Positions 26,801 through 35,726 of a stretch of 64,000 bases of DNA are shown in pieces. The number at the start of each line of letters is the position of its first letter. The first letter of the stretch is position 1. The DNA comes from Clostridium acidisoli DSM 12555 (GTDB taxonomy: Bacteria > Bacillota > Clostridia > Clostridiales > Clostridiaceae). The stretch covers positions 1 through 64,000 of the forward strand of contig NZ_FWXH01000007.1 in NCBI RefSeq assembly GCF_900176305.1. Direction: 5' to 3'. The notes beneath the pieces are model-generated. The model worked only from the letters and a program-made list of their open reading frames with translations, ran no database searches and was not told the DNA's origin. Position numbers and translations under genes: made by a program.

Positions 26801-27828
26801 ACTTTGCTAGGCAATCTAATATTGATACACCAACAATAAGTGAAACAAAGGATACTGCAGGAACAAGTGCACAGGCAGTAGTTAAATTTACAAGCAAAAG
26901 TGATGAACCTACGGATAAAGTTGTAATTAACATTCAAAATACATCAGGTAACATGAACTACACTAAGACATTGTATGCAAATGATATTAGTGGTCTAACA
27001 CCTGTAAGTACAAATGATGGAGTTACAACGTATAGTTATACTTTAAGTGATACAGCCGCTAAAATTACATTAAATGGAACAGTAATAACTGCAACAGCTT
27101 ATGACACAGCAGACAATGAGCAAAGTAATCCAGCGCCATATACAGTTACAGATATACTGCCAGCTGCACCAACTATAGAAAGTATTACAGTTTCAGATGA
27201 TGAGAAGAGTGCAATAGCAAGCATTAGTTATCCAAATACAAATGGAACGGATGTTGTAAAGGAATTGTATAGGATTGTTTCAAATCCAAAGGATCCATCA
27301 CTTTCAAATGATCCAAAGGATGCATCTTGGAGCATATATCCATCAGATGGAAGTGAAATAAGCATAACGCAAGGTGGATATCTTCAAGCTATAGCTGTAG
27401 ATGCAAATGAAAATATAAGTGCTATTACAACTTCTAGTTCAATACAATTAAATGATTATAGTTTGCAGGCTTCTAGCAATATAACTTATGTGGCACCTAC
27501 AACAGGAACTAGAACAGATGATACAGGAAATACGGCTACAATAGATTATTCTATAATGGATAATAATTCAGTAGTAGCATCAAAGACAAATGAAAATAAT
27601 AGTTTAAACATTACATTTACAGTTGCAGATAATAACATTAAAATATTAGACAATTCTGGAAATGAAGTTAGTACAATTACTGTAGCTGCAGGAACTCCAA
27701 TTAAAATTGTAAGTAGCACTGGAAATTCTGTAACAACAAGTATAAAAGCCTCTCTTTCAGATGGTAGCCATACTGTAACCTTAGCATCTATTAATGTTCA
27801 GGTTGGAAATGACGTAAGTTTAAGATAG
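23857..27828 (+). CDS. Large secreted repeat protein, candidate pilus-associated adhesin
   Basis: About 1,323 residues, GGGGGG upstream. A signal peptide (residues 1-34, ending VVNA-D) precedes a unique region (to ~340), a carboxypeptidase-regulatory-like beta domain (~341-412, TVTGKVTSSSGTALEGATVS then TTTAADGTYTLSDVPAG), and about eight Ig-like repeats of ~90-105 residues. Repeats open with P-x-x-P-T and contain VTV-x-F-x-N and a Q-T-I-x-A-Y core, and are joined by DI/DV linkers. There is no LPXTG or membrane anchor. Its place directly after the minor pilins suggests presentation by the pilus, but a freely secreted protein is possible. Confidence 0.8.
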   Translation: MKGKSINRLISCFVSICIILTTSIYIKPIVVNADNTSVNTSSDPNNGNWNSENLTLKDTSEADVMTRVGAIDNFGFGWNKTTTSGYGWYSTTTTTFINPFSGATIGHNFPFPTKQQDTPLGINTIMVNSGAYNYIENHMSSAGSLYSNGYTDGYSVSKYPNGYSASNYPLSVAQNGSYFGSGLSSSNQAFTSVQPITIDYSSNQNEYNFTDPTAANYKYIRNAVLQLFVDDFQAGPTSASTNPNASTHRFTGKYHFTINGTEIQEFSDAINSLNQSGPVGQLITLRIPTQYLNLLKTGSIQIKIDDPTTSNAADGYAINFAKLLINDKAIQDYGTVTGKVTSSSGTALEGATVSDSFGDTTTTAADGTYTLSDVPAGLGMLTASLKNYQTAQQNVSVTVGNKTTANFTLQPNTVQQPTISESASSNSNADTNSPRTITVNYADQSKVPAGTKVFYQGPSDTVPFWHDYTGAFTVSSDQTIKAYGMNSDDSLRSNTTQYDVKDILPEKPTFTENSVDGKHKQVTVNFPNSSGVTTSDEVINYQGQGDSTPTDHHVTGTSVTIDIYNNQTISAITSGNFNGWDGSTSAITSKESSFTVSDVVPDKPTITYSDDGAAQEKVTIDFTNTSGISLNEYDISYVDENGVSGNHVITGSNMTYPKYTFDVNKSQTVYAYSKDTKGNQSETAYKVVNIKPPVPLFSEAAATDNPNNKIITIDFGNSSKYSLQNEHVTIQANGENSETDHVAAVTPNAQGEYIETFEVSKDQAITAYSIDTTNVQGNTGNYEVTDINPGDPVINVSPAADGSTHKVVTITYPNSNGGSLIAQNYSISDYSKSNIGLPSTAYAGSFTVSKDERVNAQSETSYVSSSGVPDNEYSNVVPEDITINPDKPTITQNSSYISPAGSSYKEITVNFANNNGENLTDEYINITTVDPVSGIETPETIHKTASDTDFATYYTFIVKSSQTITASDKDAVGTSSDTGSLDFARQSNIDTPTISETKDTAGTSAQAVVKFTSKSDEPTDKVVINIQNTSGNMNYTKTLYANDISGLTPVSTNDGVTTYSYTLSDTAAKITLNGTVITATAYDTADNEQSNPAPYTVTDILPAAPTIESITVSDDEKSAIASISYPNTNGTDVVKELYRIVSNPKDPSLSNDPKDASWSIYPSDGSEISITQGGYLQAIAVDANENISAITTSSSIQLNDYSLQASSNITYVAPTTGTRTDDTGNTATIDYSIMDNNSVVASKTNENNSLNITFTVADNNIKILDNSGNEVSTITVAAGTPIKIVSSTGNSVTTSIKASLSDGSHTVTLASINVQVGNDVSLR

Positions 27829-27838
27829 AAAGAAAAAC

Positions 27839-27877
27839 ATAACATTCAGATGGAAATTACTTCTGTCTGAATGTTAT
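27839..27877 (+). terminator. Hairpin after the large surface protein gene
   Basis: ATAACATTCAGA and TCTGAATGTTAT form a 12-bp stem with further internal pairing, followed by TTAAATT. Probable partial terminator inside the pilus locus. Confidence 0.65.
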
Positions 27878-27912
27878 TTAAATTATATATGTTTTAAGGA
27901 AAGGAAAGACTT

Positions 27913-29415
27913 ATGAAAGACAACAAAAAACTGAGTGAGTTACTTTTTAAAGATCAAGTAATAAAGAATTCAACATTTTTTTATTACCTGTGCCTATTAA
28001 TAATTATAGTTATGGCATTTATTTATGGCTTAAGTTTTACAACTATGAATGATGGCTTTTGGCATATCAAAGTAGGAGAGTATATTTTAAAAAATAAAAC
28101 GATTCCCCATTATGATATTTTTTCATGGTATGGAAAGAGTCAGCACCTTTCATGGATAAATCATGAATGGTTATTTGGAATAATTGCATACTTAGTATAT
28201 TCAATAGATGGATTTTTTTCGGTATCAATATTTATGGGAATAATAAGTGTGTTAATTGCTTTGCTTTTAAACAAACTAGTATTAATTAGAACTAAAAATA
28301 AGTGGATTGCACTTTTTTGTACAAGCTTTTATATTCTTATTTTGAATCATGGATTTAGTGTAATGTACAGACCTATCATGATTTCTTGTGTAATTATACT
28401 GATAGTAAACATTTTGTTTGAAAAAGAAAAGTACTTATGGGCATTAGCAATGACTATAGTGGGTATAAATGTACATGGTGGCATTTATCCAGTGTATATT
28501 ATGTTATTTGGATATTATACTATTCTTAAAAAGTCTAAGTGGTTTTTTGCTTGTTTATCAGGAATTTTAGTAAATCCATATACATATAATTTATACATTT
28601 ATACATACAAAACTATGAAAGAACTTCAATTAAACAAAAAATTCATATCTGAATGGCATACAGTAGCATTATTTGATTATAAAATTCCATTAATAATTAT
28701 AGTAATAACAGCTTTAACATATGCACTAACAAGACTTAATTTAAGGGAAATAATATTTTCGGGTGCATTTATTTTATTGTCAATATCTTCTTATAGACAA
28801 TTAGTATTTCTAGTAATTGTAGTTTTACCAATGGTAGCACCGTATATTAATAGTGCAATAGATGAACTTTTAAACAACTACGTATTTAAATTTAAATTAT
28901 TTCAAATTAATAAGTTATTTAGAATTGAAAAATCAGTATTTTTAAAGAGTTCTAGTTCCATAATAATATTAGTGATTTTATCTTTTAGCAATGTTAAGTA
29001 TTGCTACAATTTTTTTGATAATGGAATGAATATATTTAAAGTTGAAGCTGCTACAAATCCGATTTATGCAGTAGATTATATAAATAAGCATCCAGAGATA
29101 AAGAGTAGTAAATTATTTAGTCACTATAATGATAGTCAATATTTAATTTTTAGAGGAATTCCAACCTTTGTAGATAGTAGAGAGGATTTATTTGATCCTG
29201 AATTTAACAGTAATACTACAGTACTATATGATGTTATTTTACATATAATAGATGGATATAATCCACAGGCACTAATTACAAAATATAAAATAAATTATAT
29301 ATTAATTAATAAATCTTATTCAATTTATAATACTTTTAAATCATATAAAAACTTAGGTATAATATACCAAGATAAAAATTATTGTATATTCAAGGTAAAT
29401 TATTATGTAAAATAA
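27913..29415 (+). CDS. Polytopic membrane protein, GT-C glycosyltransferase-like (paralogue 1)
   Basis: About 500 residues, AAGGAAAGGA upstream, roughly 10-12 hydrophobic helices. A conserved first loop after helix 1 reads NDGFWHIKVGEYI ... PHYDIFSWYG ... WINHEWLFG, a pattern (DxWWHLxTGExI, HEWL) found in uncharacterised bacterial membrane proteins with a GT-C-like topology. A C-terminal soluble part contains IPTFVDSREDLFDPEF and INYILINKSYSIY. It may transfer sugars to a pilin or to the preceding surface protein, an inference from context. The next gene is its paralogue. Confidence 0.6.
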   Translation: MKDNKKLSELLFKDQVIKNSTFFYYLCLLIIIVMAFIYGLSFTTMNDGFWHIKVGEYILKNKTIPHYDIFSWYGKSQHLSWINHEWLFGIIAYLVYSIDGFFSVSIFMGIISVLIALLLNKLVLIRTKNKWIALFCTSFYILILNHGFSVMYRPIMISCVIILIVNILFEKEKYLWALAMTIVGINVHGGIYPVYIMLFGYYTILKKSKWFFACLSGILVNPYTYNLYIYTYKTMKELQLNKKFISEWHTVALFDYKIPLIIIVITALTYALTRLNLREIIFSGAFILLSISSYRQLVFLVIVVLPMVAPYINSAIDELLNNYVFKFKLFQINKLFRIEKSVFLKSSSSIIILVILSFSNVKYCYNFFDNGMNIFKVEAATNPIYAVDYINKHPEIKSSKLFSHYNDSQYLIFRGIPTFVDSREDLFDPEFNSNTTVLYDVILHIIDGYNPQALITKYKINYILINKSYSIYNTFKSYKNLGIIYQDKNYCIFKVNYYVK

Positions 29416-29541
29416 GAGTAAAAACATAATTCTATATTAAAATTTAATGAATTTATAAAAATTGTACAGTAAAAAACGGATTCTTATGTTATTATAATTT
29501 TATATTGGAAATTTTATGGAAATTGATAGGAGAAGTTTTTT

Positions 29542-31011
29542 ATGTACGAAAACAAACATGTGGTAAAGAAAATCATATTTCAAAACATACACTTATTGAT
29601 ATTATTAGTCCTATTGTCCTTCGCTTTCATCTACGGCTTAACCTTTAAGATAGTAAATGATGGCTTTTGGCACATAAAGGTAGGGGAATACATTATAAAA
29701 AATATGGCAATCCCATACCACGATATTTTTTCTTGGTACGGGAAAGGTATGAATCTCAAGTGGATTAGTCATGAATGGTTATTTGGAATTGTGGCGTATT
29801 TTGTGTATTCCATTCATGGCTTTTTATCCGTTTCTATTTTCATTGGAGTTGTGAACACTATAACATGTATTTTGCTTTATTCACTTGTAAATATTAGAAG
29901 CAAAAACAGATGGGTTTCATTAATTTGTACAAGTTTTTATTTAATTTCATTGTATAGTGATGTAGGACTTGCCTTTAGACCACTTACAGTATCCGTTCCA
30001 GTAATTCTTTTTTTGTGTATTTTATTAGAAAAAAGGAAGTACTTAATTGGTCTTATTGTTTTAACAGTAGGTATTAATCTTCATGGTGGTATATATCCTA
30101 TTTATATCATTATATTTGCCTATTACACGCTTTTTAAGAACTATAAATATTTCATAGCCTCACTACTATGTATCTTGATAAATCCATATACATATGACAT
30201 ATACATGTACACGATAAATGCTATGAAGTCAATGTCAGTTGAAAAAACATATATTAACGAATGGAAGGTTACTGCACTATACGATTATAAGGCCTCCTTA
30301 GTAATTGTTGTATTTATTGTATTTATCTATGCATTTAATAAAGTTAAAGTTAAAGATATATTGTTTTCTGGAAGTATTATACTTTTAGCTTTTTCATCAA
30401 ATAGACAGATTATATTTTTATCAATTTTAGCCTTACCAATTTTATCGCAATATGTATCAATTGGAATAGAATATATAATTTCGAGTTTCCCGGTTGAAAT
30501 GAATATTGTAAAGCCCTTAAGAGGGATAATAACTAAAAACTTAGTAAGAGTTGCTATTTTTGTAATGGTTCAAGCAATTTTAATAATACCTAATGTTTTC
30601 TACACATGTGATTTTTTTTCAAATAAGGTGACACTATATAAAGTAAATAATAGTGATGAACCTGTTTATGCAGCTAATTACATAAATAATCATCCGGAGA
30701 TTAAATACAGTCACTTATTAAGCCATTATAATGACAGTCCATATCTTATATTTAGAGGGATTCCAAGTTTTGTGGATAGTAGAGCAGATTTATTTTTGCC
30801 AAGTTACAATAAAAATACAAATGCATTTTATGATTTTATGAGAGGTTTTGTGGACGACTATGAACCGGATAAGCTTATAAAAAAATATAAGATAAATTAT
30901 ATATTAATAAACAAATCATACACAGTATATGATACTTTGAGGGATTATAAAAACCTTTCAGTAGTTTATGATGATGATAATTATTGCATATATAAAGTAG
31001 ATTTTTACTAA
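29542..31011 (+). CDS. Polytopic membrane protein, GT-C glycosyltransferase-like (paralogue 2)
   Basis: About 489 residues, AGGAGAAG upstream. Closely similar along its whole length to the preceding protein: NDGFWHIKVGEYI, PYHDIFSWYGKG, WISHEWLFGIV and IPSFVDSRADLF are shared. The two genes look like a tandem duplication that has since diverged, also in codon use (this copy begins with more C/G-ending codons). A 126-bp gap with no clear terminator separates them. Confidence 0.6.
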   Translation: MYENKHVVKKIIFQNIHLLILLVLLSFAFIYGLTFKIVNDGFWHIKVGEYIIKNMAIPYHDIFSWYGKGMNLKWISHEWLFGIVAYFVYSIHGFLSVSIFIGVVNTITCILLYSLVNIRSKNRWVSLICTSFYLISLYSDVGLAFRPLTVSVPVILFLCILLEKRKYLIGLIVLTVGINLHGGIYPIYIIIFAYYTLFKNYKYFIASLLCILINPYTYDIYMYTINAMKSMSVEKTYINEWKVTALYDYKASLVIVVFIVFIYAFNKVKVKDILFSGSIILLAFSSNRQIIFLSILALPILSQYVSIGIEYIISSFPVEMNIVKPLRGIITKNLVRVAIFVMVQAILIIPNVFYTCDFFSNKVTLYKVNNSDEPVYAANYINNHPEIKYSHLLSHYNDSPYLIFRGIPSFVDSRADLFLPSYNKNTNAFYDFMRGFVDDYEPDKLIKKYKINYILINKSYTVYDTLRDYKNLSVVYDDDNYCIYKVDFY

Positions 31012-31133
31012 TAAACATATAATATATCCACTGTAGCTGTGGCTTATTGTTAACAGATTAGGTTATAATGTTATTATAAATTATTTGTTTAGGCATTTTT
31101 AAGGTGATTTGTTTTTGCTTAAAGGAAAGAGTG

Positions 31134-31826
31134 ATGTATGTGATTATAAGGAATAATGTTATAAAAGTTGATAAAATTGATTTAGAACAGGTTTTTAGTA
31201 TTGGTGATGAAAAATTGTTGTATGAGGATGCACTTTTTTTCGATTTAGAGCATTATGTTTATAAAAAGCCAATATGTATTGGAGTGTTTGGATGCTCATA
31301 TTATGATAAACTTTCAAATTCCATTTGTGTAACCCAATATATGATAGAAAATAAAAATGATGCTTCAAAGATTATTAAAATGTCAAATAAATATTTTAAC
31401 GAACAAAATGAAAAGTATGGTAAAAAATATATTGTCACTTTTTCAGGCAATAATGATTTTACAGTTTTAAGATACTTGTATAATAAAATGGGTATAGATT
31501 ATAAAGTAGAAGAAATTTTTTTGCAAATTGACCTGCAAAAAGAATATGAAAAAGAAAAAAAAGAGGGAATAGGTCTTAAAAAACTTGAAAAAATATTTGA
31601 AATTGATAGAGAAAGTGAGCTCATTAGCGGATCTAACCTTGCAAAAACTATAAATAAAATAATATGTGATGATACTTATTTTGATAGAATGCCTGTTGAA
31701 AAAAAAGATAAGATATTGTTTTATAATGAGCAAGATGTAGTAAGTTTATTCTACATTATGACAAATTGGAAAAAATATATGAAAACTGAAGATAAAGAAA
31801 AAAAAGAATTTGAAACAAGTGATTAA
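31134..31826 (+). CDS. DEDD-type RNase H-fold nuclease-like protein in the pilus locus
   Basis: About 230 residues from ATG 31134 with AAAGGAAAG upstream; the GTG at 31104 has no ribosome site. The acidic motifs ALFFDLEHYVY (Asp-Glu), TFSGNNDFTVLRYLY (Asp) and LFYNEQDVVSLFYIM (Asp) match the YprB_RNaseH-like exonuclease layout and resemble the protein at 12502. Its place between the membrane proteins and a pilin gene is unusual. A link to DNA uptake is speculative. Confidence 0.7.
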   Translation: MYVIIRNNVIKVDKIDLEQVFSIGDEKLLYEDALFFDLEHYVYKKPICIGVFGCSYYDKLSNSICVTQYMIENKNDASKIIKMSNKYFNEQNEKYGKKYIVTFSGNNDFTVLRYLYNKMGIDYKVEEIFLQIDLQKEYEKEKKEGIGLKKLEKIFEIDRESELISGSNLAKTINKIICDDTYFDRMPVEKKDKILFYNEQDVVSLFYIMTNWKKYMKTEDKEKKEFETSD

Positions 31827-31905
31827 TTTATGTGATTTATGTCAAACATCATGATATGTGCAAGTTCGTTGTACAAATATCGTAATGGAGATGTTTATAT
31901 AAAAC

Positions 31906-32334
31906 ATGAATAAAAATAAATTTATGCAACAAGGAAAAAGAAAATCTGGTTTTACACTTATTGAAGTAATTGTTGTTATTGCAATTCTTGCAATACTTGG
32001 AGCAATTCTTGTACCCAATGTGCTTGGCTATAGAGAAAAAGCTGAAAAATCTAACATTCAAACTAGTGCAAAAACTGTTGTTAGTGCAATAGAGGCATAT
32101 AATTCTGATAAAGATAGCAATGCTGATCAAATAAGTGATGCTGCTGATGCAATTCAATATCCAGCAGGAATCACAGATTTGGTTTCAGAAAAAGTATTAG
32201 ATGGAAGTAAGATACCAACTTGTCTTGATGGAACTCATGAAGTACAATCCTTAGCGAATTTAGAAAAGGTAGCAGATGGAGATTTTTCTGTAAATGCCAT
32301 GAATGGAGCAGCATCTACAATTACTATTCAATAA
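31906..32334 (+). CDS. Second type IV pilin
   Basis: About 142 residues. Leader MNKNKFMQQGKRKSG/FTLIEVIVVIAILAILGA with Glu at +5, then the N-terminal alpha-helix and a small acidic, Ser/Ala-rich domain with one Cys. GGAG at 31887 is rather distant from ATG 31906, so translation may be weaker, or ATG 31924 is used. Close in size and layout to the pilin at 18205, so either may be the main subunit under different conditions. Confidence 0.88.
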   Translation: MNKNKFMQQGKRKSGFTLIEVIVVIAILAILGAILVPNVLGYREKAEKSNIQTSAKTVVSAIEAYNSDKDSNADQISDAADAIQYPAGITDLVSEKVLDGSKIPTCLDGTHEVQSLANLEKVADGDFSVNAMNGAASTITIQ

Positions 32335-32376
32335 ACTAAGGTTAATTATTATGTAAGGGGTTATGGTGATATAGTA

Positions 32377-33156
32377 ATGAATTTAATAATTAGTTTATTT
32401 GTTTTTATCACAGGGTTAATATTTGGAAGTTTTTTCAATGTTTGTATTTTTAGAATTCAAAAGGGAGAGTCGATTTCATATCCTCCCTCCCATTGTACTA
32501 GCTGCAATAATAGATTAAAATGGTATGATTTAATACCAATATTAAGTTACGTTTTCTTAAAAGGAAAATGTAGATATTGTAAAGAAAAAATATCACTTAG
32601 ATATCCAACGGTAGAATTAATAACAGGAATTTTATTTTATTTGGTGTATTTTAAATATGGACTAGCTATTTTGACGATAAAGTTTATTGTGTTTATATCA
32701 ATTCTTATAATCATTGGTATGATAGATTTTGATACAACAGATGTTTATTTTAGTACTACGTTAACAGGTGCTATTTTTGGGGTAGTGTTTATATTAGCAG
32801 ATGTTTATTTTAAAAATAGTATAACTACATATGTACTTGGAGGTATTATTGGAGGAGGAGTTATAGCACTCATTATAATAGGATCCAAGATAATCATTGG
32901 TACCGAGGGTATGGGCTGGGGAGATGCTGAGATATGTTTAGTAGTTGGACTTTTCCTCGGATTTAAACTTACAATTGTAATGCTGATGATTTCCTTTGTA
33001 CTTGGAGGAATAATAGGAATAGTGCTTATAGCTATGAAAATAAAAACTAGAGAGGACTATATACCCTTTGGTCCATTTATTGTACTTGCAGCTATATTAA
33101 CCACATTTTTTGGACAAGATATCATAAGCTACTATTTAAATATGTTAATAAGATAG
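32377..33156 (+). CDS. pilD: Prepilin peptidase / N-methyltransferase
   Basis: About 259 residues, polytopic. The N-terminal domain has FNVCIFRIQKGESISYPPSH and two CxxC pairs (CTSC ... CRYC), the zinc site of bifunctional PilD enzymes. The A24 aspartyl protease residues are visible in GMIDFDTTDVYFS and GMGWGDAEI. It cleaves the G/F leader of all prepilins in this locus and N-methylates the new terminus. Last gene of the pilus locus; a strong bidirectional terminator follows. Confidence 0.94.
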   Translation: MNLIISLFVFITGLIFGSFFNVCIFRIQKGESISYPPSHCTSCNNRLKWYDLIPILSYVFLKGKCRYCKEKISLRYPTVELITGILFYLVYFKYGLAILTIKFIVFISILIIIGMIDFDTTDVYFSTTLTGAIFGVVFILADVYFKNSITTYVLGGIIGGGVIALIIIGSKIIIGTEGMGWGDAEICLVVGLFLGFKLTIVMLMISFVLGGIIGIVLIAMKIKTREDYIPFGPFIVLAAILTTFFGQDIISYYLNMLIR

Positions 33157-33220
33157 GTCTCTAATATATGTATATTCATGTAAGTCGAAGTGGGAGGCTT
33201 ACGGATGGTAGTGAATGGAT

Positions 33221-33269
33221 AAGTTAAGGAAGCTTCTTCTGGCTTTGCCAGAAGAAGCTTCCTTAACTT
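33221..33269. terminator. Bidirectional terminator (22-bp perfect stem) between pilD and gltX
   Basis: AAGTTAAGGAAGCTTCTTCT plus GG pairs perfectly with 33248-33269 around the 5-nt loop CTTTG, ending in T residues on both strands. The apical GGCTTTGCC resembles the hairpin cores in the dispersed repeats of this window. A smaller GTAAG/CTTAC hairpin precedes it at 33180-33202. Confidence 0.9.
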
Positions 33270-33304
33270 TTTGCTGAAAGTAAATTTTTAATTAAGACTC
33301 TAAT

Positions 33305-34771
33305 TTAAGCTAGAGCAGCTTCTAATTTTTCAATTCCAACTTTTATTCTTTTAATTGACTCTTCTTTACCAATTATATCGGCAATTTCAAAAGCACCACC
33401 TGGTGTGAACTGTTTTCCAGAAAGAGCAGTTCTTAAAGGCCATAAAATTATTCCATTTTTAACCTCTAGTTCTTTTGCAAGTGCCATCATAGAATCATGA
33501 ATAACATCAATATTCCAATCACTTAAGGCTTCTAAAATTGGAAGTGATTTTTTTAGGCTAGTAAGTGAGTTCTCTGTATTTGTCTTCATCTTTTTATGAG
33601 TATATATAGCTATATCATACTCAGGAAGAGTATCAAAAAAATCAACCATTTCAGGTATTTCACCTAAAACTTCAACTCTAGTCTGTAAAAGTTCACTGAT
33701 TTTTAGAAGGTCTATGTTTTTGTTTGTTATAACACCTTCATAATATGGAGAAGCAAGTTCATGGAATTTTTCAGGAGACATTCTCTTGATATATTCGCCA
33801 TTCATCCATCTTAATTTTACAGGGTCAAATATTGCAGGGGATTTATTTATTGTAGCATAATCAAATTTCTCAGTTAACTCAGCAAGAGTGAATATTTCAT
33901 TTTCACCTTCAGGATTCCAGCCAAGTAAAGCAATGAAATTAAGCACTGCTTCTTTTATATAACCTTTGTTTATTAAATCTTCAAAGGAAGCATCACCATT
34001 TCTTTTACTAAGTTTACTGTGTGCATCTTTCATTATTGGTGGACAGTGAACATATATTGGAACTTCCCATCCGAACGCCTCATAAAGTCTGTTATATTTA
34101 GGTGCAGATGAAAGATATTCATTTCCTCTCACCACATGAGTTATGCCCATAAGATGATCATCTACTACATTTGCAAAGTTGTATGTAGGAAATCCATCAG
34201 ATTTTATAAGGATCATATCATCAAGTTCTGAATTATCTACTGAAATTTTTCCATAGATAACATCATCAAAGGTAGTTGTTCCAGTGGTTGGGTTATTTTG
34301 TCTTATTACATAAGAAACACCATCTTTAAGTTTTTGTTCAATTTCTTCTTTTGGAAGGTTTTTGCAATGTTTATCATATTTAAAAGGCCTTTTTAAAGCT
34401 TCGGCATTAACTTTTAATATGTCTAGTCTTTCCTTTGAACAAAAACAGTAATAAGCTTCACCTTTTTCAACTAACTCTTTTGCGTAATCTAGGTACATAC
34501 CTTTTCTTTCACTTTGAACATATGGACCAACAGGACCACCTATATCAGGACCTTCGTCATGTACAAGTCCAGTTTCTTTTAAGGTCTTGTAGATAATGTC
34601 TACGGCACCCTCAACAAAACGCTCTTGGTCCGTATCTTCTATTCTTAATATAAATTTACCACCATCATGCTTTGCTATTAAATAAGTGTATAAAGCAGTT
34701 CTAAGGTTACCAATATGCATATAACCAGTAGGACTTGGTGCGAATCTAGTTCTAATTTCTTTTGAAGACAT
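33305..34771 (-). CDS. gltX: Glutamyl-tRNA synthetase
   Basis: About 488 residues. The start is ATG 34771 with AGGAGTG upstream on the minus strand; the frame extends to 34813 without a ribosome site. Class I synthetase motifs: HIGH-like [20 protein letters not shown] near the N-terminus and KMSKS-like SKLSKRNGD. It charges tRNA-Glu in the cytoplasm. It may be non-discriminating, as in many Firmicutes using GatCAB, but that cannot be read from the sequence. Confidence 0.96.
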   Translation of the reverse strand: MSSKEIRTRFAPSPTGYMHIGNLRTALYTYLIAKHDGGKFILRIEDTDQERFVEGAVDIIYKTLKETGLVHDEGPDIGGPVGPYVQSERKGMYLDYAKELVEKGEAYYCFCSKERLDILKVNAEALKRPFKYDKHCKNLPKEEIEQKLKDGVSYVIRQNNPTTGTTTFDDVIYGKISVDNSELDDMILIKSDGFPTYNFANVVDDHLMGITHVVRGNEYLSSAPKYNRLYEAFGWEVPIYVHCPPIMKDAHSKLSKRNGDASFEDLINKGYIKEAVLNFIALLGWNPEGENEIFTLAELTEKFDYATINKSPAIFDPVKLRWMNGEYIKRMSPEKFHELASPYYEGVITNKNIDLLKISELLQTRVEVLGEIPEMVDFFDTLPEYDIAIYTHKKMKTNTENSLTSLKKSLPILEALSDWNIDVIHDSMMALAKELEVKNGIILWPLRTALSGKQFTPGGAFEIADIIGKEESIKRIKVGIEKLEAALA

Positions 34772-34851
34772 TTTACTCACTCCTATGAATATAAAATTAA
34801 AGCCCCCCACCACTTTAAGATGAAAGGCATTTATACTAAAACACTATCCTT

Positions 34852-34880
34852 ATAATAATATAATAGAAAAATGGTGTCAA
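34852..34880 (-). promoter_or_regulatory. Probable promoter of gltX
   Basis: On the minus strand TTGACA (34880-34875) and TATTAT (34857-34852) are 17 bp apart, about 80 bp before the gltX start. No T-box is visible in the short leader. Confidence 0.6.
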
Positions 34881-34926
34881 TAGCTAAATACAAAGCGCAG
34901 TGTCAAATTATATTCATATTACAAAA

Positions 34927-35571
34927 TTAAAATCTTAAATAAGAATTACCATCTAGAGGGATAACAACTTTTAGAGGTGGTTTATCGCCCACAAGACCTA
35001 TTGAATAAATACTGTAAAATCGATTTTCTCTTAAATTTATATTGGGCACATTTAAAAGTAAATTTCCATTCTTGGTGTCTTTTATCTGAAAATTGTATTT
35101 ATTTGGGTTTAGAGGAATGTAGTCTGTTACTCCTCTGTATGGTACATTAGTAAAAAGTTTTCTACCATTTATAAGTGATAAATCAACAGGTCTTGAATTT
35201 GGAGATAAATTAACAAACCTTAAAAATAGTTTTCCAGGAATAATGGGACCCTTTGGCTCAAGTATTGTTTGCAAATCTATTTTTGGAACATAGCCTACTG
35301 CAGCAATTGTATAAATTGAAGAATCATTTATGTTTATGTTTTTTGTTAATAATGTTTTATTTGGTTGATTAAATGGAGTTAGTTTAACATTATATGAACC
35401 TTGTCTTAATGGTAAATATTTTGTGAAATCTCCATAATGAAGATTTTGTACAACTCTCCTATTATTTAAATAAACATCAACGGCAGGTGCATTTGGAATA
35501 GAATGAAATATTCTTGCATTAGAAAGCGAAGGTTGTAATCTAGAATCATTGGAATATGAATCAAAATACAT
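34927..35571 (-). CDS. DUF4397 domain protein
   Basis: About 214 residues from ATG 35571 with AAAGGTGA upstream; the longer frame starts with an unsupported TTG at 35589. Two tandem DUF4397-like beta units are visible: ARIFHSIPNAPAVDVYLNNR (residues ~20-110) and LRFVNLSPNSRPVDLSLING (~118-210). No signal peptide is seen, so it may be cytoplasmic or spore-associated. The family function is unknown. Clostridial homologues usually stand alone. Confidence 0.85.
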   Translation of the reverse strand: MYFDSYSNDSRLQPSLSNARIFHSIPNAPAVDVYLNNRRVVQNLHYGDFTKYLPLRQGSYNVKLTPFNQPNKTLLTKNININDSSIYTIAAVGYVPKIDLQTILEPKGPIIPGKLFLRFVNLSPNSRPVDLSLINGRKLFTNVPYRGVTDYIPLNPNKYNFQIKDTKNGNLLLNVPNINLRENRFYSIYSIGLVGDKPPLKVVIPLDGNSYLRF

Positions 35572-35652
35572 ATAAAGGTCACCTTTCAAATATTGTTCTT
35601 TATTAGTATATGTTCATAATTGTTATATGATAATAATATTATTCATAATTAT

Positions 35653-35700
35653 AAAAAGAACTGCTTTAAAATCATTTTAGTGATTTTGAAACAGTCCTTT
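35653..35700 (-). terminator. Orphan terminator-like hairpin (minus strand)
   Basis: On the minus strand GGACTG-TTTCAAAATCA pairs with TGATTTTAAA-CAGTTC around a CTAAAA loop and is followed by TTTTTATAA. It lies upstream of the DUF4397 gene and downstream of no present gene, so it would end a transcript coming leftward from the repeat tract at 35727-36100. Confidence 0.6.
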
Positions 35701-35726
35701 TAAAGTAAAGGAACTTAAAATTATCT

